DNA of 11,302 nt from Acidimicrobiales bacterium (lineage in GTDB: Bacteria; Actinomycetota; Acidimicrobiia; Acidimicrobiales; SHLQ01), in assembly GCA_013002375.1 (NCBI GenBank), contig JABDJW010000414.1, positions 1 through 11,302 on the forward strand, written 5' to 3'. Positions 4,309-11,302 of this stretch are shown here, piece after piece. The first letter of the stretch is position 1. Every line of letters starts with the position of its first letter. Made by a program: the position numbers and the translations under genes. The notes beneath the pieces are model-generated. The model was not told where the DNA came from and did not search any database. It worked only from the letters and a program-made list of their open reading frames with translations.

Positions 4309-7263
4309 ATGCTGCGCATCACCGTCAAGGGCATTCTCGATCACGGCATTCGCTTTGCGCTGACCTGCTTCGCGGTGATCGTCGGTGTGGCGTTCCTGGT
4401 CGGCACCTTCGTCCTGACCGACAGCTTGCGCGACTCGCTCAACGACCTGGCCAACGACATCGTCGGCCGCGATGTCGATCTCGTCGTGCGCACGAGCCTG
4501 GGGGAGGTCGACAGCCAGGGCCTCACCTTCAATCGATTGCCGCTGCCCGAAGGGGTGCTCGATGTGGTCGCGGCGGTGCCCGGCGTCAAGAACGTCGAGG
4601 GCCGCGTCACCGCACCCAACGTCACCCCCATCGACGGCGAGGGCGAGGTGCTCGAAACCCGGGGGCCTCCGTTGCTCGGCATGAACTACAGCGTTGTCGA
4701 AGGGCTCGACCGCCTGCACATCCAGCCCGGTGGCCGCGCCCCCGAGTACCGGGGCAGTTTCCGCGACCCGGGGTACGTGGGCGAGTTCATCATCGACCAA
4801 TTCGTGGTCGACCGGTACGCCTTCGAGATCGGCCAGGTCTACCGCATCACCGCCGGCAACGGCACCGCCAGCTTCCGCCTCGTCGCCATCGCCACCTACG
4901 GCAATCCGGAGAAATCGGCCTCGATCGGCGCACTGATCACCGGGTTCGACGAACAGACCGCCCAGGAGTTCCTCGGATCGTTCGCCGCATACTCCGAGAT
5001 CGTCGTCACCCTCGAGGACACCGCCGACCCCGATGCCGTTCGGGCCGCGATCGAAGCGGCCGCGGAAGAGCAGAAGCAGGCGATCGGCACCGAGTACTTC
5101 CTGACCCTGCTGGCCAATCCCGAAGAGATCCCCGCCGGCATCCGCGCCCAGATCGAGGAAGGGGGCGGGGGCACCGACCTGACCGAGGCGCAGGAGGAAC
5201 TGGCCAAGACCCGCGTCGAGGCCGTCACGGCCCAGCAGGCGATCGAGGAAGCCCAATCGCAGTTCGACGAGGTGCTGGACATCCTCTCGGGCGTGCTGTT
5301 GGGCTTCGCGCTGATCGCCGTAGTGGTCAGCGCGTTCATCATCTCCAACACCTTCACCATCGTGTTGGGCCAGCGCACCCGCGAGCTCGGCCTCCTGCGG
5401 GCCCTGGGGGCGACCGGGCGCCAGGTCAGCCAATCGGTGGCGCTCGAGGCCCTGATCGTCGGCTTGGTCTCGACCGTGATCGGCATCGCGCTCGGGTATG
5501 GATTGGGCGGTCTGCTGAAGTGGCTGCTGACGGTACTCGACTTCGGCCCGCAGGCCGGCGGGCTCCCGCTGCGGCCCCGCACGATCCTGCTGTCATTCGT
5601 CATCGGCATCGGTGTCACCATGCTCTCGGCCATTCTCCCGGCCTGGCGCGCCCGGCGGGTGTCGCCGATGGCCGCCCTACGAGAGGATGCGCGACTGCCG
5701 CCGGGCAGCTTGCGCCGTCGCACGGTGCTCGGTGCGATCGTGCTGGCCGTCGGCATCGGCCTGGCCATCTATGGATTGCTCGCCGACCCCGAGACCAACA
5801 CCCTCATCGCCGTGCTCGCGTTCGGCGCCCTGTGCGTGTTCGGCGGCGTCTACATGCTCAGCCCGCTGACCGCTCGACCCATCACCCGGGCCCTCAGCTC
5901 GCGTATCGCCGGCGCGATCTTTCTCGGACTCGCCGGTCTGTTGGCCTTGGGAGCGGTCGGCTCGGTCTTCTTCGCCGCCATCCAGTTCGCCGACGGGGCG
6001 TATCCAGCCGGCGCGGCCACCCTGTTGCTCGGCGCACCGCTGCTCGGTTACTGCGGCAACAGCTTGGCCCGTTCCGGGCTCGACAACTTCGACGTGGTGG
6101 GCCGGCTGGCGGCCGACAACGCGGGCCGTAGCCCTCGACGCACGGCGTCGACCGCCGCGTCACTCACCATCGGGCTGGCCCTCGTCGCGACCGTCGCCGT
6201 CGTGGCCGACTCGGTATTGACCTCGTTTCGCGACACCCTCGACAACAGCGTCGAAGCCGACTACTTCGCCTTCGTCAACACGTTCGACCCCACCGCCGGG
6301 TTCAGCCCGGAGGGCACCGAGCAACTGCGCTCGCTGACCGAAGGCGACCAACCGGTGCTCGACACCGTCGTGCCCTTCCGTTTCGCCATCGATGCCGCCG
6401 ACATCGGGGGCGAGGACAACGACAGCGACGTGTTGGCCACCGATCTCGCCAACCTCACCACCCACATCAATGCCGACATCATCGAGGGGGGCACCGAGGG
6501 AACCGGCCGGCGCTCGGTGCTGTTGCACACCGACGCGGCCGAGGAGTTCGCGGTCGGCGTCGGCGACACCATCGAGGTCGAGTTTCCCGGCAACCGTGGC
6601 GACGACTTCACCGTTGCGGCGATCTACGCCGACTCCACCATCTTGGGCAACTACACCTTCGACATCGTCGCGTTCGACGAGTTCCTGCCCGCGGTGCCCG
6701 ATGCCTTCGTCACCCTGACCCTCGCCGAATCGATCCGCGACACCGACGACGAAGTCGTCCTCGAGTTCGCCGAGAACTCGATCGTGCGTTCGCTGCGCGA
6801 CTTCCCCCAGGTGATCGTGCAGGACCGGGACACCTTCCAGGAGGGCCAGGAACAACAGCTGGCTTCGATCCTCGCCATCATCGTGGTGTTCCTCGGCCTC
6901 ACGTTCGTCATCGCGGTGATTGGCATCGCCAACACCTTGGCCCTCTCGGTCTTCGAGCGCACCCGCGAGATCGGCCTGCTGCGGGCGGTGGGAATGACCC
7001 GCGGCCAGGCCCGCCGCTCGATTCGCTCGGAATCGATTCTGGTCGCGTTGTTCGGCGGGCTGTTGGGCCTGGCCATCGGGCTGGCCTTCGGCGTGATCAT
7101 CGCCGCCGCGCTCCCCGAGACGTTCATCGATCGCATCACCATTCCGTGGCTGCAGTTGGCCGGCTTCCTGATCGCGACGATCGTGTTCGGCCTGCTTGCG
7201 GCGATCTTCCCGGCGCGCCGGGCCGCCCGCATGAACGTGCTCGAGGCGATTAGTCACGAATAG
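4309..7263 (+). CDS. FtsX-like ABC transporter permease, enlarged paralogue, 984 residues
   Basis: This is the second double-FtsX permease, starting six bases after the first ends and clearly related to it. Both begin MLR and share FVLTDSLRD/FALADSLRD-like sequence after the first helix. Both carry SPRRTA before a LTIGLALV helix, the coupling helices (RTRELGLLRALGATGRQ at 357-373, RTREIGLLRAVGMTRGQ at 884-900), and the ARRAARMNVLEAISHE tail. Two differences stand out. The first outer domain is longer (about 37-326) and ends in a charged, probably helical stretch at 290-326. Residues about 534-585 form an extra hydrophobic pair absent from the paralogue, giving about 12 membrane segments rather than 10. 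There is no obvious ribosome site before ATG 4309, so coupled translation is likely. It probably pairs with the first permease around the shared ATPase, though two homodimers are also possible. Confidence 0.95.
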   Translation: MLRITVKGILDHGIRFALTCFAVIVGVAFLVGTFVLTDSLRDSLNDLANDIVGRDVDLVVRTSLGEVDSQGLTFNRLPLPEGVLDVVAAVPGVKNVEGRVTAPNVTPIDGEGEVLETRGPPLLGMNYSVVEGLDRLHIQPGGRAPEYRGSFRDPGYVGEFIIDQFVVDRYAFEIGQVYRITAGNGTASFRLVAIATYGNPEKSASIGALITGFDEQTAQEFLGSFAAYSEIVVTLEDTADPDAVRAAIEAAAEEQKQAIGTEYFLTLLANPEEIPAGIRAQIEEGGGGTDLTEAQEELAKTRVEAVTAQQAIEEAQSQFDEVLDILSGVLLGFALIAVVVSAFIISNTFTIVLGQRTRELGLLRALGATGRQVSQSVALEALIVGLVSTVIGIALGYGLGGLLKWLLTVLDFGPQAGGLPLRPRTILLSFVIGIGVTMLSAILPAWRARRVSPMAALREDARLPPGSLRRRTVLGAIVLAVGIGLAIYGLLADPETNTLIAVLAFGALCVFGGVYMLSPLTARPITRALSSRIAGAIFLGLAGLLALGAVGSVFFAAIQFADGAYPAGAATLLLGAPLLGYCGNSLARSGLDNFDVVGRLAADNAGRSPRRTASTAASLTIGLALVATVAVVADSVLTSFRDTLDNSVEADYFAFVNTFDPTAGFSPEGTEQLRSLTEGDQPVLDTVVPFRFAIDAADIGGEDNDSDVLATDLANLTTHINADIIEGGTEGTGRRSVLLHTDAAEEFAVGVGDTIEVEFPGNRGDDFTVAAIYADSTILGNYTFDIVAFDEFLPAVPDAFVTLTLAESIRDTDDEVVLEFAENSIVRSLRDFPQVIVQDRDTFQEGQEQQLASILAIIVVFLGLTFVIAVIGIANTLALSVFERTREIGLLRAVGMTRGQARRSIRSESILVALFGGLLGLAIGLAFGVIIAAALPETFIDRITIPWLQLAGFLIATIVFGLLAAIFPARRAARMNVLEAISHE

Positions 7264-7271
7264 GCGCCAAC

Positions 7272-7295
7272 CGAGGTCATCATTGTCACACCTCG
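7272..7295. repeat. Inverted repeat CGAGGT / ACCTCG overlapping the lhr promoter
   Basis: A perfect 6-bp inverted repeat, CGAGGT (7272-7277) and ACCTCG (7290-7295), has a 12-base centre. It begins nine bases after the end of the second permease and covers the upstream promoter element of lhr. It could be a weak hairpin ending the ABC transcript or a protein-binding site. There is no T-run. Confidence 0.35.
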
Positions 7296-7305
7296 CGCCT
7301 ACGCT
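7283..7305 (+). promoter_or_regulatory. DNA-damage (RecA-independent, PafBC-type) promoter of lhr
   Basis: TTGTCA (7283-7288) plus CAC, then eight bases, then TACGCT (7300-7305), reproduces the arrangement of the mycobacterial RecA-independent damage promoter, written tTGTCRgtg-N8-TAnnnT. The strongly conserved TGTCR part, the spacing and the -10 all match; only the weaker trailing GTG is replaced by CAC. The usual +1 lies six to seven bases beyond the -10, at 7312, which is the A of the lhr ATG. A leaderless mRNA is therefore predicted, which fits the lack of any ribosome site here. Confidence 0.6.
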
Positions 7306-7311
7306 CGTTCC

Positions 7312-10300
7312 ATGGCCGATGGCGGCGCCCTCGACGCGTTCTCCGAGCCGGTTCGCACCTGGTTCTCGCACACTTTCCCCGCGCCGACCGCCGCGCAGGA
7401 ACAGGGCTGGCCGTCGATCTCGTCGGGCCAGCACAGCCTGATCCTGGCCCCCACCGGTTCGGGCAAGACCCTCACCGCTTTTCTGTGGGGCATCGATCAG
7501 CTGATGACCGCGCCGGTGCCCGAGCGCGAGGCCCGCACCCGGCTGCTCTACATCTCGCCGCTGCGAGCCCTGGCCGTCGACGTCGAGAAGAACCTGCGCG
7601 CCCCCCTGCTCGGGGCCCAGCTCGCAGCCGAACGACTGGGGATCGACGTGCACCAACCGACGGTCGGCATGCGCACCGGCGACACGCCGGCCGACCAGCG
7701 TCGCAAGCTCATCCGTAACCCGCCCGACATCTTGATCACCACGCCCGAGTCGCTGTACCTGATGCTCACCAGCCAGGCCCGCGAGACCCTGCGCAGCGTG
7801 CAATGGATCATCGTCGACGAGATCCACGCGCTGGCCGCCACCAAGCGCGGCGCCCACCTCGCCTTGTCGCTCGAGCGGCTCGAACAGATTGCCGCCGAGC
7901 CCGACGGCGGTTCCCACCAGCGAAGGGGCCCCCAGCGCATCGGCCTGTCGGCCACCCAACGCCCGCTCGACGAGATCGCCCGCTTTCTCGGCGGCTTCGC
8001 GGTCGACGGCGAGACCCGCGCGGCCCGACCGGTCAGCATCGTCGATGCCGGCGTCACCAAACAGATGGACGTCGAAGTGGTCGTTCCGGTCGAGGACATG
8101 GGCGAACTCGGCGTGGCGGTCGAGGGACCCGACGGCGAAGCCGATGGCTCGGTTCGGCGCAGCATCTGGCCGGCCATGCACCCCCACCTTCTCGAACTCA
8201 TCCAGCAACACCGCTCGACGCTGGTGTTCGTCAACGCCCGCCGGCTGGCCGAACGTCTGGCCACCCGCTTGAACGAGCTGGCCTATGTCGCCGAACACGG
8301 CAGCGGCGATGCGGCCCTCGCGGTGGGCGACGAGCAACACGGCACGCCGCCACCACCGGTCGACAGCCAGACCGGCCTGGTCCGGGCCCACCACGGCTCG
8401 CTGTCGCGCGAGAAGCGGCTCGACATCGAAAACCAGCTCAAGTCGGGCCAGCTCAAGGGCTTGGTCGCGACCAGTTCGCTCGAACTCGGCATCGACATGG
8501 GCGCGGTCGATCTCGTGATTCAGGTCGAATCACCGGGGGCCGTGTCGCGCGGCCTGCAGCGCATCGGGCGGGCCGGCCACCAGGTCGGCGAACCGAGCAA
8601 GGGCAAGCTGTTCCCCAAACATCGCGCCGACCTCATCGAAGCAGCGGTCGTGGTCCACCGCATGCAGTCCGGCGAGATCGAACACACCAGCTACCCCCGC
8701 AACCCGATCGACGTGCTGGCCCAACAGATCGTTGCCATGTGCGCCCTCGACGAATGGTCGGTCGACGACGTCGCCGATCTGGTTCGCGGTGCGGCCAACT
8801 TCGCCGACCTTTCCGACGACGTCTTGCACAACACCCTCGATCTCCTGGCCGGCCGCTACCCCTCCGAGGAGTTCAGCGAGCTGCGGCCCCGCATCGTGTG
8901 GGATCGCCTCGGCGGGGTCATCCGGGGCCGCAAGGGCGCGCAGCGATTGGCCGTCACCAGCGGCGGCACCATCCCCGATCGTGGCCTGTTCGGCGTGTTC
9001 CTGCCCGACGGCACCCGGGTCGGCGAACTCGACGAGGAAATGGTCTACGAAAGCCGCCCGGGCGAGACCTTCCTGCTCGGCGCCTCCACCTGGCGCATCG
9101 AGGACATCACCTTCGAGCGCGTGATCGTCACGCCGGCTCCGGGGCAACCGGGCAAGATGCCGTTCTGGCATGGAGACGGTCCGGGGCGACCACTCGAACT
9201 GGGGCGCGCCATCGGCGAGTTCGTGCGGACCATCCGCACCGACCCCGAGCCCATCACCACCCTGCAGGCCGACTACGCACTCGATCCCCTCGCCGCCGAG
9301 AACCTGATGATGTTCCTCGACGAGCAGGCCGAAGCCACCGGGGCCGTGCCCGACGATCGCACCATCGTGGTCGAGCGGTTCCGCGACGAGATCGGCGACT
9401 GGCGGGTGTGCGTGCTGTCGCCGTTCGGCGCTCAGGTGCACGCTCCCTGGGCCATGGCCCTGCAGCACCGGCTCCAGACCGAATGGGGCCAATCGGTCGA
9501 GATGCTCTGGAGCGACGACGGCATCGTGCTGCGGTTGCCCGAAGCCATCGACGACGTTCCCCTCGACGAGCTCATCTTCGACCCCGACGAGATCGCCGAC
9601 ATCGTCATCGGCCAGCTGCCCAATACTGCGATGTTCGCGGCCCGTTTCCGCGAGTGCGCCGGCCGCGCCCTGCTCCTGCCCCGCCGGCGCCCCGATCAGC
9701 GCACGCCGCTGTGGCAGCAGCGCCAGCGTGCGGCCAACCTGCTGTCGGTCGCGGCCAAGTACCCGACGTTCCCGATCCTGCTGGAGGCGACCCGCGAGTG
9801 CATCAACGATGTGTTCGACGTACCGGCCTTGCGCAGCCTCCAGGCCGATCTGAACAACCGCAAGATCCGCATGATCGCGGTCGACACCCCGAGAGCGTCG
9901 CCGTTCGCTTCGTCGCTCCTGTTCGGCTGGATCGCCGTGTACATGTACGAAGGCGATGCGCCCCTGGCCGAGCGACGGGCGACCGCGCTGGCCCTCGATC
10001 GCGAACTCCTGCACGATCTCCTCGGTGCCGAAGAACTGCGCGAGTTGCTCGACGCCGAGGTCCTGGCCGATCTCGAGCTCGAACTTCAGCGCCTGGTCCC
10101 CAACCGCCACGCCCGCGACCCCGACGAACTCCACGATCTCCTGCGCATCCTGGGCCCACTCAACCGACTCGAGCTGGAAGCCCGGGTCGCCGATCAGGCC
10201 GCGCTGCCCACCTGGATCGAGCAACTGATCGCCGATCGCCGCATCATCGAGGTCAGCGTCGCCGGCGACGCCCGCGTCGCGGCCAGCGATGACGCGGCGC

Positions 10301-11302
10301 GGCTACGCGACGGGCTTGGCGTCGCGCTACCGATCGGATTACCCGGCGTCTTCACCGATCCGGTGCCCGACCCGCTGGCCGATCTGGTCGTTCGCTACGC
10401 CCGCACCCACGGCCCGTTCCTGGCCGAGGAGATCGCCGCCCGGTACGGGGCACCGGTCGACCGCATCCGGCCGGTACTCGACCGCCTGACCGCCGAAGGC
10501 ACGCTCGTCCGTGGCGAGTTTCGCCCCGGTGGCGTCGACCGCGAGTGGTGCGACGACGACGTCTTGCGCCAGCTGCGCCGCCGATCGCTCGCGGCACTAC
10601 GGCGCGAGGTCGAACCGGTCGACGGCGAGACGCTGGCCCGCTTCCTGCCGCAGTGGCAGGGCGTCGGCGTGCCGCGTCGCGGGCCCGATGGTCTGGCCGA
10701 GGTCATCGCCACGCTGCAGGGCGCCGCTCTGCCCGCCTCCGTACTCGAACGCGACATCTTGCCGGCCCGCATGGCCAGCTACCGGCCGGCCGACCTCGAC
10801 GCCCTGTGCACCTCGGGTGACGTCGTCTGGGTCGGCGCCGGCACGGTCGGCGCCAAGGATGGACGGGTGCGTCTGGTCTTTCGCGACCAAGCCGGGTTGC
10901 TGATCCCGCGCGCGGCCGAGGACGACACCGTCGACCCCCACCACCAAGCGATCCTCGAGCAGCTCGCCCAGCGCGGCGCGCTCTTCTGGCCCGACATCCA
11001 GCAGGCCGTCGCCGATGCCGATCTGGCCTACGACGACCCCACCGTGCTCGCCGCACTGTGGGATCTCGTCTGGGCCGGGCACATCACCAACGACTCGCTC
11101 GCCCCGCTGCGGGCCCTGGCCAGCCGCAGTCGCCGATCGAGCAAGGCCTCGGGTCGCGCCCGGCGGCGTGGCGGTGGCCTTCGCCGGCTCGGGCCACCCG
11201 AAGCGGCCGGACGTTGGTCGCTCGTGGCCCCGCTGCTGTTCGAGGCCTCCGTGACCGAAATCGCCCACGCCAAGGCCGCCCAGCTGCTCGATCGGTACGG
11301 CG
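7312..11302 (+). CDS. lhr: Lhr-type ATP-dependent DNA repair helicase, C-terminus cut by window edge
   Basis: A large superfamily 2 helicase that uses ATP to move 3'-to-5' on single-stranded DNA and unwind duplexes, including RNA-DNA hybrids in studied members. The frame is open for 1,330 codons; full Lhr proteins have roughly 1,500 residues, so about 170 or more are missing. Motifs: Q-motif-like PTAAQEQGW (25-33), Walker A APTGSGKT (46-53), Ia SPLRAL (82-87), DEIH (169-172), SAT (213-215), IV LVFVNAR (304-310), V ATSSLELGID (386-395), VI QRIGRAGH (416-423). A winged helix and the Lhr-core domain follow to about residue 850. Thr144 and Trp594 sit where mycobacterial Lhr has its DNA-contacting Thr145 and Trp597. 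The C-terminal region has further winged-helix modules (for example 1024-1075) and an Arg/Ser-rich linker at about 1264-1295. No frameshift is seen. It starts 48 bp after the ABC operon and appears to have its own damage-type promoter. Confidence 0.95.
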   Translation, partial: MADGGALDAFSEPVRTWFSHTFPAPTAAQEQGWPSISSGQHSLILAPTGSGKTLTAFLWGIDQLMTAPVPEREARTRLLYISPLRALAVDVEKNLRAPLLGAQLAAERLGIDVHQPTVGMRTGDTPADQRRKLIRNPPDILITTPESLYLMLTSQARETLRSVQWIIVDEIHALAATKRGAHLALSLERLEQIAAEPDGGSHQRRGPQRIGLSATQRPLDEIARFLGGFAVDGETRAARPVSIVDAGVTKQMDVEVVVPVEDMGELGVAVEGPDGEADGSVRRSIWPAMHPHLLELIQQHRSTLVFVNARRLAERLATRLNELAYVAEHGSGDAALAVGDEQHGTPPPPVDSQTGLVRAHHGSLSREKRLDIENQLKSGQLKGLVATSSLELGIDMGAVDLVIQVESPGAVSRGLQRIGRAGHQVGEPSKGKLFPKHRADLIEAAVVVHRMQSGEIEHTSYPRNPIDVLAQQIVAMCALDEWSVDDVADLVRGAANFADLSDDVLHNTLDLLAGRYPSEEFSELRPRIVWDRLGGVIRGRKGAQRLAVTSGGTIPDRGLFGVFLPDGTRVGELDEEMVYESRPGETFLLGASTWRIEDITFERVIVTPAPGQPGKMPFWHGDGPGRPLELGRAIGEFVRTIRTDPEPITTLQADYALDPLAAENLMMFLDEQAEATGAVPDDRTIVVERFRDEIGDWRVCVLSPFGAQVHAPWAMALQHRLQTEWGQSVEMLWSDDGIVLRLPEAIDDVPLDELIFDPDEIADIVIGQLPNTAMFAARFRECAGRALLLPRRRPDQRTPLWQQRQRAANLLSVAAKYPTFPILLEATRECINDVFDVPALRSLQADLNNRKIRMIAVDTPRASPFASSLLFGWIAVYMYEGDAPLAERRATALALDRELLHDLLGAEELRELLDAEVLADLELELQRLVPNRHARDPDELHDLLRILGPLNRLELEARVADQAALPTWIEQLIADRRIIEVSVAGDARVAASDDAARLRDGLGVALPIGLPGVFTDPVPDPLADLVVRYARTHGPFLAEEIAARYGAPVDRIRPVLDRLTAEGTLVRGEFRPGGVDREWCDDDVLRQLRRRSLAALRREVEPVDGETLARFLPQWQGVGVPRRGPDGLAEVIATLQGAALPASVLERDILPARMASYRPADLDALCTSGDVVWVGAGTVGAKDGRVRLVFRDQAGLLIPRAAEDDTVDPHHQAILEQLAQRGALFWPDIQQAVADADLAYDDPTVLAALWDLVWAGHITNDSLAPLRALASRSRRSSKASGRARRRGGGLRRLGPPEAAGRWSLVAPLLFEASVTEIAHAKAAQLLDRYG

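Noticed and set aside
2086..5433. A 1,115-codon open frame on the minus strand across both permease genes
   Set aside because: It lies antisense to two well-supported membrane protein genes, is extremely rich in Gly/Asp/Glu/Arg/Gln with no domain I recognise, and arises from the GC-biased third codon positions of the plus-strand genes.
6160..8394. A 744-codon minus-strand open frame spanning the permease end and the lhr start
   Set aside because: It is antisense to conserved motifs of both genes and crosses the intergenic promoter. The composition is that of a GC shadow frame.
8530..10224. A 564-codon minus-strand frame opposite lhr
   Set aside because: It is antisense to conserved Lhr core sequence and has no recognisable features.
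7803..10292. An 829-codon plus-strand frame within lhr
   Set aside because: It is a shifted shadow of the helicase. Its translation is Arg/Pro/Gly-rich with no motifs, while the frame from 7312 shows every SF2 motif.

Overview
The window is GC-rich DNA with continuous actinobacterial-style coding. Several features suggest a high-GC actinobacterium, possibly of the Acidimicrobiia. These are an Lhr-type helicase, an FtsX-type ABC transporter with double-size permeases, a zinc-ribbon class III nucleotide cyclase, TANNNT-type -10 elements and a probable leaderless gene. The taxonomic placement is inference from style; no rRNA or other marker gene is present.

Layout. At the left edge, on the minus strand, are the first 44 codons of a zinc-ribbon adenylate/guanylate cyclase (133 to 1), which runs off the window. 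Behind it lies a 302-bp non-coding stretch (134-435) rich in hairpins and repeats. Next is a small acidic protein of unknown function (732 to 436, minus). A divergent promoter region follows. Then comes a tight plus-strand operon: an ABC ATPase (1009-1749), a 849-residue double-FtsX permease (1753-4302) and a paralogous 984-residue permease (4309-7263), with gaps of only 3 and 6 bp. After a 48-bp gap carrying a DNA-damage-type promoter, an Lhr helicase begins at 7312 and is cut by the right edge (1,330 codons present).

How the genes relate. The ATPase and the two permeases very probably form one type VII (MacB/LolCDE/FtsX-like) ABC system, either as a heterodimeric membrane unit or as two permeases sharing one ATPase. 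No membrane-fusion protein or two-component sensor is present here to indicate a substrate. lhr appears to be its own transcription unit: the spacing in its promoter matches the actinobacterial RecA-independent (PafBC) damage promoter, and the predicted transcript starts at the ATG.

I see no clear new defence or mobile system. The least explained parts are the hairpin/repeat cluster upstream of the cyclase, the small acidic orphan, and the asymmetric tandem permeases.
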